DNA of 64,000 nucleotides from Promicromonospora panici (GCF_900608595.1 NZ_UWYY01000004.1:186001-250000), one strand, 5' to 3'. Positions 34,561 through 43,038 are shown, counted from the stretch's first letter. A program made the numbers and translations. The notes: a model not told the origin generated them from the sequence alone.

Positions 34561-34693
34561 ATTGGCCAGGACCACAGGTCAACATTTTGTCCGGACATGC
34601 AGATGTGCTCCGGTGCCCAACGACCCACCGGCGCAGCGCCGCGCGCTGCCCGAACTCACGAAGGTGGGCGCGCGCCGAGTCGCCTACCGACCG

Positions 34694-35635
34694 TCAGCCT
34701 CGTCCGGCGACGAACCGCCGCGTGACCGCGATGTCGCGGTCCCCGTACCCGGACGCGACCACCTCGTCGAACGCCGCACGCAGGGCGGGCAGCAGCGCCG
34801 GGCTGGTGCCGGTCGCCTCCGCGACGTCGGCCGCGAAGCGCAGGTCCTTCACCATGTACCTGGCGAGGCCCGACGGGGTGTCGTCCCCGGTGACGAGCTT
34901 GTCGCGACGGCTCGCCAGGAGGTTCCCGCCCGCGTAGCCGCCGCCGAGGAGGTCCCACAGGGTGCCCAGGTCGATGCCGCTGCGCTCGGCGAGGACGCTC
35001 GCCTCGCCCAGAGCCAGGATCGTGGAGGCCACGATCATCTGGTTGCACGCCTTCGCGACCTCGCCCGCGCCGAGCGGCCCCAGGTGCACGGGCGTCCCGC
35101 AGGCGGCCATGACACGGGCGGCGCGCGCGACGTCGTCCTCCTCGCCGCCCATCATGATCGACAGCGTGCCCGCGTCCGCCCCGTCGACGCCGCCGGAGAC
35201 CGGGCAGTCGACGACCCGGACGAGGCCGCCGGTCTCGCGGGCGAGCCGCTCAGCGAGCGCGCGGACCCCGGTCGGGGACGAGGTGCTGCCGATCAGCAGC
35301 AGGGTCGGTTCGGTGATCCCCGCGAGCAGGCCGTCCTCGCCCGCGAGCACCTGCTCGACCTCGGGCAGGTCGGGCAGCATGAGGAGGATCGTGCGGGCCG
35401 TCGTGGCGAGCTCACGCGGGGTCGCGGCCCAGGTCGCACCGGCGGCCGGCAACGAGTCGTCGTCGCGGCGCGTGCGCCCGGTGACGGTCAGGGCACCGTG
35501 GGCGGCAAGGAGACGGTGCGCCATCGGCCGCCCGATCGCGCCGATCCCGATCATGCCGACGGGGCCGACGTCGGTTCCCGGAACCGCAGGACCGGGCCGT
35601 TTGGGACCAGCAGAGGAAGGAGCGTCGTTGGTCAT
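34694..35635 (-). CDS. NAD(P)-dependent beta-hydroxyacid dehydrogenase (3-hydroxyisobutyrate dehydrogenase family)
   Basis: 313 residues from the ATG at 35635 with AAGGTGGGTG upstream. N-terminal Rossmann motif VGMIGIGAIGRPMAHRLL, substrate motif DCPVSGGVDGADAGTLSIMM, and the catalytic Lys region GAGEVAKACNQMIVAS. The family reduces tartronate semialdehyde or oxidises 3-hydroxyacids such as 3-hydroxyisobutyrate. It is divergent from the 2-hydroxyacid dehydrogenase gene and shares an IclR-type operator, placing it in the sugar-acid regulon. Confidence 0.9.
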   Translation of the reverse strand: MTNDAPSSAGPKRPGPAVPGTDVGPVGMIGIGAIGRPMAHRLLAAHGALTVTGRTRRDDDSLPAAGATWAATPRELATTARTILLMLPDLPEVEQVLAGEDGLLAGITEPTLLLIGSTSSPTGVRALAERLARETGGLVRVVDCPVSGGVDGADAGTLSIMMGGEEDDVARAARVMAACGTPVHLGPLGAGEVAKACNQMIVASTILALGEASVLAERSGIDLGTLWDLLGGGYAGGNLLASRRDKLVTGDDTPSGLARYMVKDLRFAADVAEATGTSPALLPALRAAFDEVVASGYGDRDIAVTRRFVAGRG

Positions 35636-35673
35636 GGCACCCACCTTAGCGACTGCCCACACCACGGGACACC

Positions 35674-35689
35674 GTTCAGCATGTTGAAC
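35674..35689. promoter_or_regulatory. IclR operator, copy 1 (sugar-acid regulon)
   Basis: GTTCAGCATGTTGAAC has perfect GTTCA/TGAAC ends around 6 bp. It lies between the divergent dehydrogenase genes and is almost identical to the site at 37718-37733, so both are probably bound by the IclR protein encoded between them. Confidence 0.7.
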
Positions 35690-35730
35690 CTTAGGTAGGA
35701 TGGCGCCACGTCGATCGAAGAGGATGCGTC

Positions 35731-36837
35731 ATGACTGCTGGCCCCGTACCCGCAACCATCAGCTCCGGGTCACCGACCTCTGAACCAGGGGCCGCGACGT
35801 TGCGCGTCGCCGTCGCGGTGGACCTGCGCGAGGACCTGTGCCGCCGGATCGAGGAGCTCGAGCCCCGCGTCGAGCTGATCCGGAACCACGCGCTCTACCA
35901 CCCGATGCGCGGGCCGGCCGACTGGTCCGGCGACCCCGCCTTCGCGCGCACGCCGGCCCAGCAGCGAGAGTTCGACCAGATGGTCGACGGCGCCGACGCG
36001 CTCTTCGGCATCCCCGACGTCGACCCCGCGGCACTCGCCCGCACCGTGGCCGCGAACCCCCGGTTGCGCTGGGTGCACACGACCGCCGCCGGGGGCGGTG
36101 GCCAGGTCAAGGCGGCGCAGCTGCCGGCGGAGACGCTTGAGCGCGTCGCGTTCACGACCAGCGCGGGCGTGCACGGTGGGACGCTCGCCGAGTTCGCCGT
36201 CTTCGGGGTGCTCGCCGGCGCCAAGGACCTCCCCCGCCTGCACGCGCAGCAGGCGCGCCGCGAGTGGACCGACCGCTGGGAGATGCGCCAGCTCGACGAG
36301 ATGACCGTGCTCGTCGTGGGCCTGGGGGGCATCGGCCGGTCCGTCGCGGCGAAGCTGCACGCGCTGGGCGCGCGGGTGCACGGGACCACGCGGTCGGGCG
36401 AGCCGGTGGACGGCGTCGACTTGCTCGTGCCGGTCGACGACCTCGCCGACGCGGTACGCCAGGCCGACGCGATAGTGGCCACCCTGCCCGGCACGACCGC
36501 CACCGAGGGGCTGATCGGCGAGGCGGTCCTCGCGAACGCGAAGCCCGGAACGATCGTCGTGAATGTCGGCCGCGGCACCGTCATCGACGAGCCCGCCCTC
36601 GTCGCGGCACTGGACGACGGCCGCGTGGGGTTCGCGGCGCTCGACGTCTTCGCGGTCGAGCCGCTGCCCGCCACGAGCCCGCTCTGGGACCACCCGCAGG
36701 TGCTCGTCAGCCCGCACACCGCGGCACTCAGCGGCGCCGAGGAGGACCGGATCGCCCGGCTGTTCGCCGACAACGCCCGCCGCTTCCTCGACGGCGAACC
36801 GCTCGTCAACCGGATGGATACGATCGAGTTCTACTGA
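35731..36837 (+). CDS. D-2-hydroxyacid dehydrogenase
   Basis: 368 residues. NAD-binding domain with VLVVGLGGIGRSVAAKLHALG, then the conserved catalytic trio of the family: Arg in VNVGRGTVIDEPAL, Glu in DVFAVEPLP and His in LVSPHTAALS. An N-terminal extension of about 25 residues precedes the fold. GAGGAT lies just before the ATG. The enzyme interconverts 2-oxo- and D-2-hydroxyacids. It starts the rightward sugar-acid locus, 25 bp before the IclR gene; the exact substrate is not readable. Confidence 0.9.
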   Translation: MTAGPVPATISSGSPTSEPGAATLRVAVAVDLREDLCRRIEELEPRVELIRNHALYHPMRGPADWSGDPAFARTPAQQREFDQMVDGADALFGIPDVDPAALARTVAANPRLRWVHTTAAGGGGQVKAAQLPAETLERVAFTTSAGVHGGTLAEFAVFGVLAGAKDLPRLHAQQARREWTDRWEMRQLDEMTVLVVGLGGIGRSVAAKLHALGARVHGTTRSGEPVDGVDLLVPVDDLADAVRQADAIVATLPGTTATEGLIGEAVLANAKPGTIVVNVGRGTVIDEPALVAALDDGRVGFAALDVFAVEPLPATSPLWDHPQVLVSPHTAALSGAEEDRIARLFADNARRFLDGEPLVNRMDTIEFY

Positions 36838-36862
36838 CGACGTAAGCCTGCGAAGGAGCAGA

Positions 36863-37663
36863 ATGCCCGAACAGCCCGAGCGCGACCCCGCCCCCGCCGT
36901 CACGCGTTCGTTGCGCATCCTGAACCTGCTGGCGGACGCCGAGGGTGCACCGATGACGCTCAGCGACATCGCCCGTGCGCTGGGCATCGCGAAGTCGTCG
37001 ACGGCGAACCTCGTGTCGGTGCTCGAGGAGGGCCGGATGATCGAGCGGGTCCCGCAGGGTTACCGGCTCGGACGTCGTACGGCGGAGCTCGGCGGAGCGT
37101 TCGCCACGCAGTTCAACCAGATCAGGGAGTTCTACGGCATCTGCGACGCGTCGCCCGTGCTCCGCACGGAGGTCGTACAGATCACCATGCTCGAGGGCTC
37201 CGACACGCTCTACCTCGCGCGCCACGAGGGCCGACGGCGGTACCAGCTCGGCACGCCGCTCGGCTCCCGCCTGCCCGCCGCCCTGAGCGCCTCCGGGAAC
37301 GCCCTGCTGATGCGGCTCGCCGACGAGGAGATCATCGAGCTCGTCGGCCCCACGGCGCCGTTCCCACAGCTCACGGAGAACAGCATCCGCGATGTGGACG
37401 ACCTGCTCGCGCGGATCCGGGCGAGCAGGGACCGGGGCTACACGGTCGACCCCGCGGGGTCGGTGCGGGGTGTCGTCGGTGTCGCCGTCCCGCTCGAGCC
37501 GTGGCAGGCGAGCGACCCACCGTTTGCCCTGGGCGCTGCACTACCGCAGGAGCTGGCGACGGACGACGTGCAGATCGCCCGGATCGGCGAGGCGCTGATC
37601 GCGGCCGCCGCCGAGCTCACCAACCCGCTGTCTCGCAGTGCGGGGCAGCGGCGGGCGTCCTGA
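36863..37663 (+). CDS. IclR-family regulator of the sugar-acid locus
   Basis: 266 residues with AAGGAG before the ATG. The winged helix is at about 13-65 (LSDIARALGIAKSSTANLVSVLEEG). The effector domain contains LPAALSASGNALLMRLADEE and GYTVDPAGSVRGVVGVAVPL. It is flanked on both sides by copies of the GTTCAnnnnnnTGAAC operator, one over the promoter of the downstream transporter operon. A sugar acid or a 2-oxo-acid intermediate is the likely effector (inference). Confidence 0.9.
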   Translation: MPEQPERDPAPAVTRSLRILNLLADAEGAPMTLSDIARALGIAKSSTANLVSVLEEGRMIERVPQGYRLGRRTAELGGAFATQFNQIREFYGICDASPVLRTEVVQITMLEGSDTLYLARHEGRRRYQLGTPLGSRLPAALSASGNALLMRLADEEIIELVGPTAPFPQLTENSIRDVDDLLARIRASRDRGYTVDPAGSVRGVVGVAVPLEPWQASDPPFALGAALPQELATDDVQIARIGEALIAAAAELTNPLSRSAGQRRAS

Positions 37664-37717
37664 CGCGCCGGACGCGGAAGCCCGAACCACTCCGAACCCT
37701 CCGTCGCCAGCCGATCT

Positions 37718-37757
37718 GTTCAGTGTGTTGAACACCGTTCACAGGAGCGGCTACAGT
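37718..37757 (+). promoter_or_regulatory. Promoter with overlapping IclR operator, copy 2
   Basis: The operator GTTCAGTGTGTTGAAC (37718-37733) contains TTGAAC (37728-37733), which with an 18-bp spacer is followed by TACAGT (37752-37757), a good sigma-70-like promoter. The operator overlaps the -35, so bound IclR would block it unless it acts as an activator. The operon begins at 37819. Confidence 0.65.
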
Positions 37758-37818
37758 GAGGCGCGTTCAGCCCGTCCGGGGCACTGCGGCACCGGGCGGC
37801 CATCGAAGGAGATGACTC

Positions 37819-39189
37819 GTGACTGAAACCGCCCCGCGCCCGGTCGACACGGAGGACCCGGTCTACGCGGCGAACCTGCGCCGCGCCACGCTCGCCTCCT
37901 CCGTCGGGTCCGCCCTCGAGTACTTCGACTTCGCCCTCTACGGCCTGTCGTCCGCCCTGGTCTTCAACACCCTGTTCTTCTCGAACCTCGACCCGGCCAT
38001 GGGCGTCGTCGCTGCCTTCGCCTCCTTCGGCGTCGGCTTCGTGGCCCGGCCGCTCGGCGGGCTGTTCTTCGGGACGCTCGGCGACCGGATCGGCCGCAAG
38101 TGGGTGCTCCTGGTGACGATCGCCCTGATGGGCGGCTCGACCACCCTGATCGGCGCGCTCCCCACGTACGAGTCCATCGGCATCTGGGCCCCGATCCTCC
38201 TGACGACGCTGCGCCTGCTGCAGGGGTTCGGCGCGGGCGCCGAGCAGGCCGGGGCCACGGTGCTCATGGCCGAGTACTCGCCCGTCCGGCGCCGCGGATT
38301 CTTCTCCTCGCTGCCGTTCATCGGCATCCAGCTCGGCACCCTGCTCGCCGCCCTCGTCTTCACGCTCCTGTCGTCGCTGCCCGACGACGTCTTCCTCACC
38401 TGGGCCTGGCGCGTGCCGTTCCTCTGCTCGTTCCTGCTGATCCTCGTCGCGATGTTCATCCGTGCCCGCCTGCGCGAGACCCCGACCTTCGTGGAGCTGG
38501 AGAAGCACGAGCAGATCGAGGACCACCCGATCCGCCGGGTCTTCACCACGGGCTTCCCCGGCGTCGTCGTCGGCATCGGCCTGCGGATGGCCGAGAACGG
38601 CGGCTCGTACATGTTCCAGGCGCTCGCGCTGAGCTTTGCCACGGGAACCGCGGCCGCGACCGTCGACAAGTCGCTCGCGACCTGGGGCGTGACCATCGGA
38701 TCGCTGATCGGCATGGCCGTGATCCCGCTGACCGGCCACCTGTCCGACCGCTACGGCCGGGTCCCGATCTACCGGGCCGGCGCGGTGTTCATGCTGCTCT
38801 ACGCTTTCCCCGCCTGGTGGATGCTGCAGTCCGGCAACGCCGCGCTCGTCATCGGCGCTGTCGCGATCGGGATCGGCGTCGCCGTCAACACGATGCTCGG
38901 CCCGCAGTGTGCGATGCTCCCCGAGCTGTTCGGCAACCGGCACCGCTACCTGGGTGTCGCGATGGCGCGGGAGCTCTCGGCGGTGATCGCGGGTGGCCTC
39001 GCCGGCGTCCTCGGCGCCTGGCTGATCGCCATCACGGACGGCAACTGGATGGTCCCGGCCATGTACATGACAGTCCTCGCCGCCATCACCACGGGCTTCA
39101 CGTTCATCGTCCCCGAGACCCGCGGCCGCGACCTGCTGCTGGTCGAGGACGCAGTGCGCATCTCGACCACAGAAGGAGCAGTTCGCTGA
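37819..39189 (+). CDS. MFS transporter, metabolite:H+ symporter family
   Basis: 456 residues, 12 predicted membrane helices. Family motifs: ASSVGSALEYFDFALYGL at helix 1, the loop 2-3 motif GTLGDRIGRKWVL, RLLQGFGAGAEQAGA in helix 4, and GHLSDRYGRVPIY repeating the motif in the second half. It resembles the MHS group (ShiA, ProP, citrate and sugar-acid carriers). GTG start with GGAG upstream. First gene of an operon with a gluconate-5-dehydrogenase-like SDR, so it probably imports the sugar acid. Confidence 0.9.
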   Translation: MTETAPRPVDTEDPVYAANLRRATLASSVGSALEYFDFALYGLSSALVFNTLFFSNLDPAMGVVAAFASFGVGFVARPLGGLFFGTLGDRIGRKWVLLVTIALMGGSTTLIGALPTYESIGIWAPILLTTLRLLQGFGAGAEQAGATVLMAEYSPVRRRGFFSSLPFIGIQLGTLLAALVFTLLSSLPDDVFLTWAWRVPFLCSFLLILVAMFIRARLRETPTFVELEKHEQIEDHPIRRVFTTGFPGVVVGIGLRMAENGGSYMFQALALSFATGTAAATVDKSLATWGVTIGSLIGMAVIPLTGHLSDRYGRVPIYRAGAVFMLLYAFPAWWMLQSGNAALVIGAVAIGIGVAVNTMLGPQCAMLPELFGNRHRYLGVAMARELSAVIAGGLAGVLGAWLIAITDGNWMVPAMYMTVLAAITTGFTFIVPETRGRDLLLVEDAVRISTTEGAVR

Positions 39190-39190
39190 C

Positions 39191-39955
39191 ATGGATCTTT
39201 TTGACCTGACGGGCCGCACGGCGCTCGTGACCGGCTCCAGCCAGGGCATCGGCCGCACGTTCGCCACCGGCCTCGCCCAGGCGGGGGCGCGCGTGATCGT
39301 GCACGGCCGCGACGCTGCCAAGGCACGCGCGACCGCCGACACGATCGCGGCACAGACCGGCGCCACCACCGTCGTCTCGACGTTCGACGTGACCGACGCC
39401 GACGCCGTGGAGACCGGCATCACCGCCATCGAGACCGACGTCGGGGCGATCGACATCCTCGTCAACAACGCGGGTATCCAGCGCCGCGCGCCGATCACCG
39501 AGTTCGCCGACCAGGACTGGCACGACCTCGTCGCCACCAACCTCACGAGCGTGTTCCTGCTGTCCCGGCGGGTGGCGCGCAGCATGGTGGAGCGCGGGAG
39601 CGGCAAGATCGTGAACATCGGCAGCGTGCAGTCCCAGCTCGCCCGGCCCTCCATCGCCCCCTACAGCGCCACGAAGGGCGCGATAGTCATGCTCACCAAG
39701 GGGCTGTGCGCGGACCTCGCGGGCCACGGCATCACCGTGAACGCGCTGGCCCCCGGGTACTTCGCCACCGAGCTCACGGCGGCGCTCGTCGCCGACCGAG
39801 AGTTCTCGGCGTGGGTCGAGGGCCGCACCCCGGCGGGCCGCTGGGGCCAGGTCGAGGACCTCGTCGGCACCCTGGTGTTCCTGGCCAGCGACGCGTCGGC
39901 CTTCGTGAACGGGCAGACGATCTACGTCGACGGCGGCATGACGGCGGTGGTCTGA
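39191..39955 (+). CDS. idnO: SDR oxidoreductase, gluconate 5-dehydrogenase-like
   Basis: 254 residues. Classical SDR features: TGSSQGIGRTFATGLA (NAD(P) binding), LVNNAGIQRR, catalytic Ser in IGSVQSQLA, YSATKGA with Tyr and Lys, and FVNGQTIYVDGGM at the C-terminus. The sequence style is that of gluconate 5-dehydrogenases, which interconvert 5-keto-D-gluconate and D-gluconate. It starts 1 bp after the transporter stop. With the IdnD-like enzyme 0.8 kb downstream it forms the two steps of an L-idonate to gluconate route. Confidence 0.88.
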   Translation: MDLFDLTGRTALVTGSSQGIGRTFATGLAQAGARVIVHGRDAAKARATADTIAAQTGATTVVSTFDVTDADAVETGITAIETDVGAIDILVNNAGIQRRAPITEFADQDWHDLVATNLTSVFLLSRRVARSMVERGSGKIVNIGSVQSQLARPSIAPYSATKGAIVMLTKGLCADLAGHGITVNALAPGYFATELTAALVADREFSAWVEGRTPAGRWGQVEDLVGTLVFLASDASAFVNGQTIYVDGGMTAVV

Positions 39956-40698
39956 TGCGCGTCGCCCGGATCGCCACACCGGACGGACCCGCCTACGTGC
40001 GGGCCGACCGCGACTCGTACGTGCCCTGCGAGGACCCGTTCGTCGCCTTCGCAGCGGGCCGCGAGCCCCGTCCGACGGGCGCGCCCCCGGTCCCGGGCGC
40101 GCTGGCCGAGGTGCTCGCCCCCTGCGAGCCGCGGGTCGTGGTAGGCATCGCGCAGAACGGCCCCGACGCTCCGCTGCCCGTGCAGGCATGGCTGAAGAGC
40201 CCGCGCACCGTCGTGTCCAGCGGTACGGGGGTGCGGCTGCGGCGGGATGTGGGCCGGGTCATCGCCGAGGGCGAGGTAGCGGTCGTGATCGGCCGCTCGA
40301 CCGAGGGGCTGGTCGCGGGCAACGCGCACGAGTACGTCCTCGGCGTGACCGCCGTGAACGACGTGACCAACCCCGACCGGAACGCCGTCGACGTCCGGAA
40401 CTTCGAGGGGAAGGGTGGCGCGGCCTACACCCCGCTCGGGCCGTTCGTCGAGACCGACGTCGACCTCGACCGGGTGGACCTGCGTGTCGTCATCAACGGC
40501 CAGGAGCGCGCCGCGACCGGGAGCCACGAGCTGCCGTCGTCGATCGCCGCATGCCTCGCCTACGTCGCCTCGTGGGTCGAGCTCGGCCCGGGTGACGTTG
40601 TCATGACCGGCGCGCCGCACTCGCACTTCGCCGTCGTGCCGGGCGACCTCGTGGAGATCACCGTCGCCGGTGCGCGCCTTGTCACCCCTTGCCTCTAG
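39955..40698 (+). CDS. Fumarylacetoacetate hydrolase family protein
   Basis: 247 residues; its ATG overlaps the SDR stop (TGATG). FAH-fold features: EGEVAVVIGR (two metal Glu), NDVTNPDRN (metal Asp), FEGKGGAAYTPLGP and MTGAPHSHFAVVPGDLVEI. Family members are metal-dependent hydrolases, decarboxylases, isomerases or acylpyruvate lyases. In this operon a role on a dehydrated or oxidised sugar acid, such as a 2,4-diketo-acid, is plausible (inference). N-terminal region (1-60) is shorter than in eukaryotic FAH, as usual for bacterial members. Confidence 0.87.
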   Translation: MRVARIATPDGPAYVRADRDSYVPCEDPFVAFAAGREPRPTGAPPVPGALAEVLAPCEPRVVVGIAQNGPDAPLPVQAWLKSPRTVVSSGTGVRLRRDVGRVIAEGEVAVVIGRSTEGLVAGNAHEYVLGVTAVNDVTNPDRNAVDVRNFEGKGGAAYTPLGPFVETDVDLDRVDLRVVINGQERAATGSHELPSSIAACLAYVASWVELGPGDVVMTGAPHSHFAVVPGDLVEITVAGARLVTPCL

Positions 40699-40761
40699 CC
40701 GGGCCCAGGCCTGCCCGAACCCGGGACCTCACCGTCCCGTTCCTCGTGAAACGGAGTCACC

Positions 40762-41742
40762 GTGACCGACCCGAACCTCGCCGTCGTCGTCCATGCCCAG
40801 GGCGATCTGCGGATCGAGCCGATCCAGGAGCCCGAGCCCGCGGCCGACGAGGCCGTGGTGGCCATCGCCTACGGCGGCATCTGCGGCAGCGACCTGCACT
40901 ACTGGCAGCACGGCGCGGCCGGCGCGTCGATCCTGCGGGCGCCGATGGTCCTGGGTCACGAGGTCTCGGGCACGGTGCTCGCGCCTGCCGCCGACGGCAC
41001 CGGACCGAGCGCCGGGACACGCGTCACGGTGCACCCCGCGACCGACGGCAGCTACCTCGGCTCCGCGGCGCGGTTCCCCCACCGCGACGGCGCCTTCGCG
41101 CGCCGCGTGGCCCTGCCGTCCGGCATGCTCCGGACGCTGCCCGACGGTGTGGACCTGCGCACGGCGGCCCTCGCCGAGCCCGCATCGGTGGCATGGCACG
41201 GCGTGGCCCGGGCAGGCGGCGTCGGCGGCAGGCGGGTGCTCGTGATCGGTTCCGGCCCGATCGGGGCGCTCGCCATCGCCGTCGCGCGGCGCCAGGGGGC
41301 CGCCGAGATCGTGGCCACGGACCTGCACGACCTCCCGCGCGGGATCGCGGCGGGGCTCGGGGCGGACGCGACCCTGGACGCCCGCGACGACGAGGCCGTC
41401 GCAGCTGTCCAGGCGGACGTGGTCGTCGAGTCCTCGGGCACGGTGCCGGGCCTGGCGAGCGCGGTGGGTGGCGCCCGCCGCGGTGGGACGGTGGTGCTGC
41501 TCGGGCTGCAGCGGGCGGGCGACGTGCCCGCGCCGATGTCGCAGGTCATCACCCGTGAGCTGCACCTGGTGGGATCGCTCCGGTTCGAGGACGAGATCGA
41601 CGACGTCGTGGCCGCTCTCGCCGACGGGACGCTCGCGGTGGACCCGGTGATCACACAGGAGTACGACATGGCGGATGCCCTGGAGGCGTTCGGGGTGGCG
41701 CGCGACGCGTCGCTGTCGTCGAAGGTGCTGCTGCGCTTCTGA
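40762..41742 (+). CDS. idnD: Zinc-dependent alcohol dehydrogenase, L-idonate 5-dehydrogenase-like
   Basis: 326 residues; GTG start with CGGAG upstream. Catalytic zinc ligands: Cys41 in GICGSDLH, His66-Glu67 in GHEVSG, and Glu139 region LAEPASVAWHG. Rossmann part VLVIGSGPIGALAIAVARRQGA. The order of SYLGSAARFPHRDG is like IdnD (L-idonate to 5-ketogluconate), but the four-cysteine structural zinc loop that normally precedes it is missing, making the protein some 15-20 residues short. It is the last gene of the locus, 63 bp after the FAH gene. Confidence 0.87.
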   Translation: MTDPNLAVVVHAQGDLRIEPIQEPEPAADEAVVAIAYGGICGSDLHYWQHGAAGASILRAPMVLGHEVSGTVLAPAADGTGPSAGTRVTVHPATDGSYLGSAARFPHRDGAFARRVALPSGMLRTLPDGVDLRTAALAEPASVAWHGVARAGGVGGRRVLVIGSGPIGALAIAVARRQGAAEIVATDLHDLPRGIAAGLGADATLDARDDEAVAAVQADVVVESSGTVPGLASAVGGARRGGTVVLLGLQRAGDVPAPMSQVITRELHLVGSLRFEDEIDDVVAALADGTLAVDPVITQEYDMADALEAFGVARDASLSSKVLLRF

Positions 41743-41748
41743 TCCTCG

Positions 41749-41761
41749 CTGCTCAGAGCAG
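41749..41761. promoter_or_regulatory. CTGCTnnnAGCAG box upstream of clpP operon
   Basis: CTGCTCAGAGCAG is a perfect palindrome apart from its centre base. It is followed at once by related half-sites (CTGCTC, GGCAG to 41776). It lies 57 bp before the first clpP start. The same CTGCTnnnAGCAG pattern occurs at 43521 upstream of the ClgR/PopR-like gene. It follows the idnD stop closely, so a terminator role cannot be excluded. Confidence 0.55.
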
Positions 41762-41818
41762 CCCTGCTCACGGCAGATCCGCCCCCGCGACCCCCATCCC
41801 GGGATGCACGGTGGGGTC

Positions 41819-42445
41819 ATGACCGACACACCGAAGCCGCCACTGTTCGGCGCACACTCCCGACGCGAGCTGTACGAGCGGCGCGTCCTCGTCCTCGACG
41901 GACAGCTGGACGACGACAACGGCACGCTCCTCATGACGCAGCTGATCGCCCTGGCCACCGAGGACTCCTCGACCGACATCGACCTGTGGATCCACTCCCC
42001 GGGCGGATCGGTGCCGTCGATGCTGGCCATCCGCGACATCATGCGCACCATCCCCAACGACGTCTCGACGCTCGTGCTGGGCATCGCCTACAGCGCGGGA
42101 CAGTTCCTCCTCTCGGCCGGCACCAAGGGCAAGCGCCGCGCGCTGCCGAACTCGCGGGTCCTGATGCACCAGGGTTCCGCGGGGATCGCGGGCACCGCCG
42201 TCGACATCGAGCTGCAGGCGGACGACCTCCGGCACACGCGCGACACCGTTCTGCGCCTGGTCTCCGAGGACACCGGCCAGCCGATCGAGCGGATCTTCGA
42301 GGACTCGCTGCACGACCACTGGTACACGGCCGAGGAGGCGCTCGACTTCGGGTTCATCGACACGATCGTGCAGGGCTTCGACGCCATCAGACCACGCGAT
42401 CGCCAGCCGACCGGATTCGCCATCACCGAGGGAGACGCACGATGA
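41819..42445 (+). CDS. clpP: ClpP-family serine peptidase, triad intact
   Basis: 208 residues. ClpP fold with the catalytic triad Ser92 (GIAYSAGQFLLSAG), His117 (RVLMHQ) and Asp166 (LHDHWYTAEEAL), plus the oxyanion IHSPGGSV. It forms the barrel of an ATP-dependent protease with Clp ATPases. The stop overlaps the next clpP gene (ATGA), which suggests equal production and a mixed tetradecamer. The sequence around Ser (AYSA) differs from the canonical AASM, marking it as an accessory ClpP like Streptomyces ClpP3/ClpP4 rather than the housekeeping pair (inference). Confidence 0.9.
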   Translation: MTDTPKPPLFGAHSRRELYERRVLVLDGQLDDDNGTLLMTQLIALATEDSSTDIDLWIHSPGGSVPSMLAIRDIMRTIPNDVSTLVLGIAYSAGQFLLSAGTKGKRRALPNSRVLMHQGSAGIAGTAVDIELQADDLRHTRDTVLRLVSEDTGQPIERIFEDSLHDHWYTAEEALDFGFIDTIVQGFDAIRPRDRQPTGFAITEGDAR

Positions 42446-43029
42446 GCAGCTACACCATCCCGAACGTCATCGCCGCGCACCCACGGGGCGAGCGGATCAT
42501 GGACGTCTATTCGCAGCTTCTCAGCGAACGGATCATCTACCTCGGCACCGCGATCGACGCCGGCGTCGCCAACGCCCTGATCGCCCAGCTGATCCACCTC
42601 GAGTCGAGCAACCCGGACAGCGACATCCAGCTCTACGTCAACTGCGAGGGCGGGGACCCGAGCGCGGGCATGGCCATCTACGACACCATGCGCTACATCC
42701 GGCCCCAGGTGTCGACGACGTGCGTCGGGCAGGCCGTTGCGGTCGGTGCCGTGCTCCTCGCCGGCGGGGCGGAGGGAAAGCGGGCGGCGCTCCCGCACGC
42801 GCGGGTCATCCTGCATCAGCCCGCGGCGCAGGGCCGGGGCGCGATCCCGGACCTGATCCTGCAGGCCGACGAGGTCGTCCGCATCCGTGCCGACATGGAG
42901 ACCGCGCTCTCCCAGCACACGGGCCAGACCGTCGAGACGCTCCGGGCCGACACCGACCGCGACCGGATCTTCACCGCCAGTGCCGCGCGCGAGTACGGAC
43001 TCCTGGACCACGTGATCGACCAGCGGTGA
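42442..43029 (+). CDS. clpP: ClpP paralogue lacking the catalytic serine
   Basis: 195 residues, full length, with the ClpP core DVYSQLLSERIIYLG, AGMAIYDTMRYI, His125 in ILHQP and Asp174 in DRDRIF. The nucleophile position reads GQAVAVGAVLL, where canonical ClpP has GQAASMG, so the catalytic Ser is Ala100. The oxyanion-loop proline-Gly-Gly is CEGGD. Cyanobacterial and plastid ClpR subunits are similarly inactive and work in mixed rings. The ATG overlaps the stop of the active-type clpP gene, so a hetero-oligomer is likely. Confidence 0.9.
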   Translation: MSSYTIPNVIAAHPRGERIMDVYSQLLSERIIYLGTAIDAGVANALIAQLIHLESSNPDSDIQLYVNCEGGDPSAGMAIYDTMRYIRPQVSTTCVGQAVAVGAVLLAGGAEGKRAALPHARVILHQPAAQGRGAIPDLILQADEVVRIRADMETALSQHTGQTVETLRADTDRDRIFTASAAREYGLLDHVIDQR

Positions 43030-43038
43030 CACGGCTGG

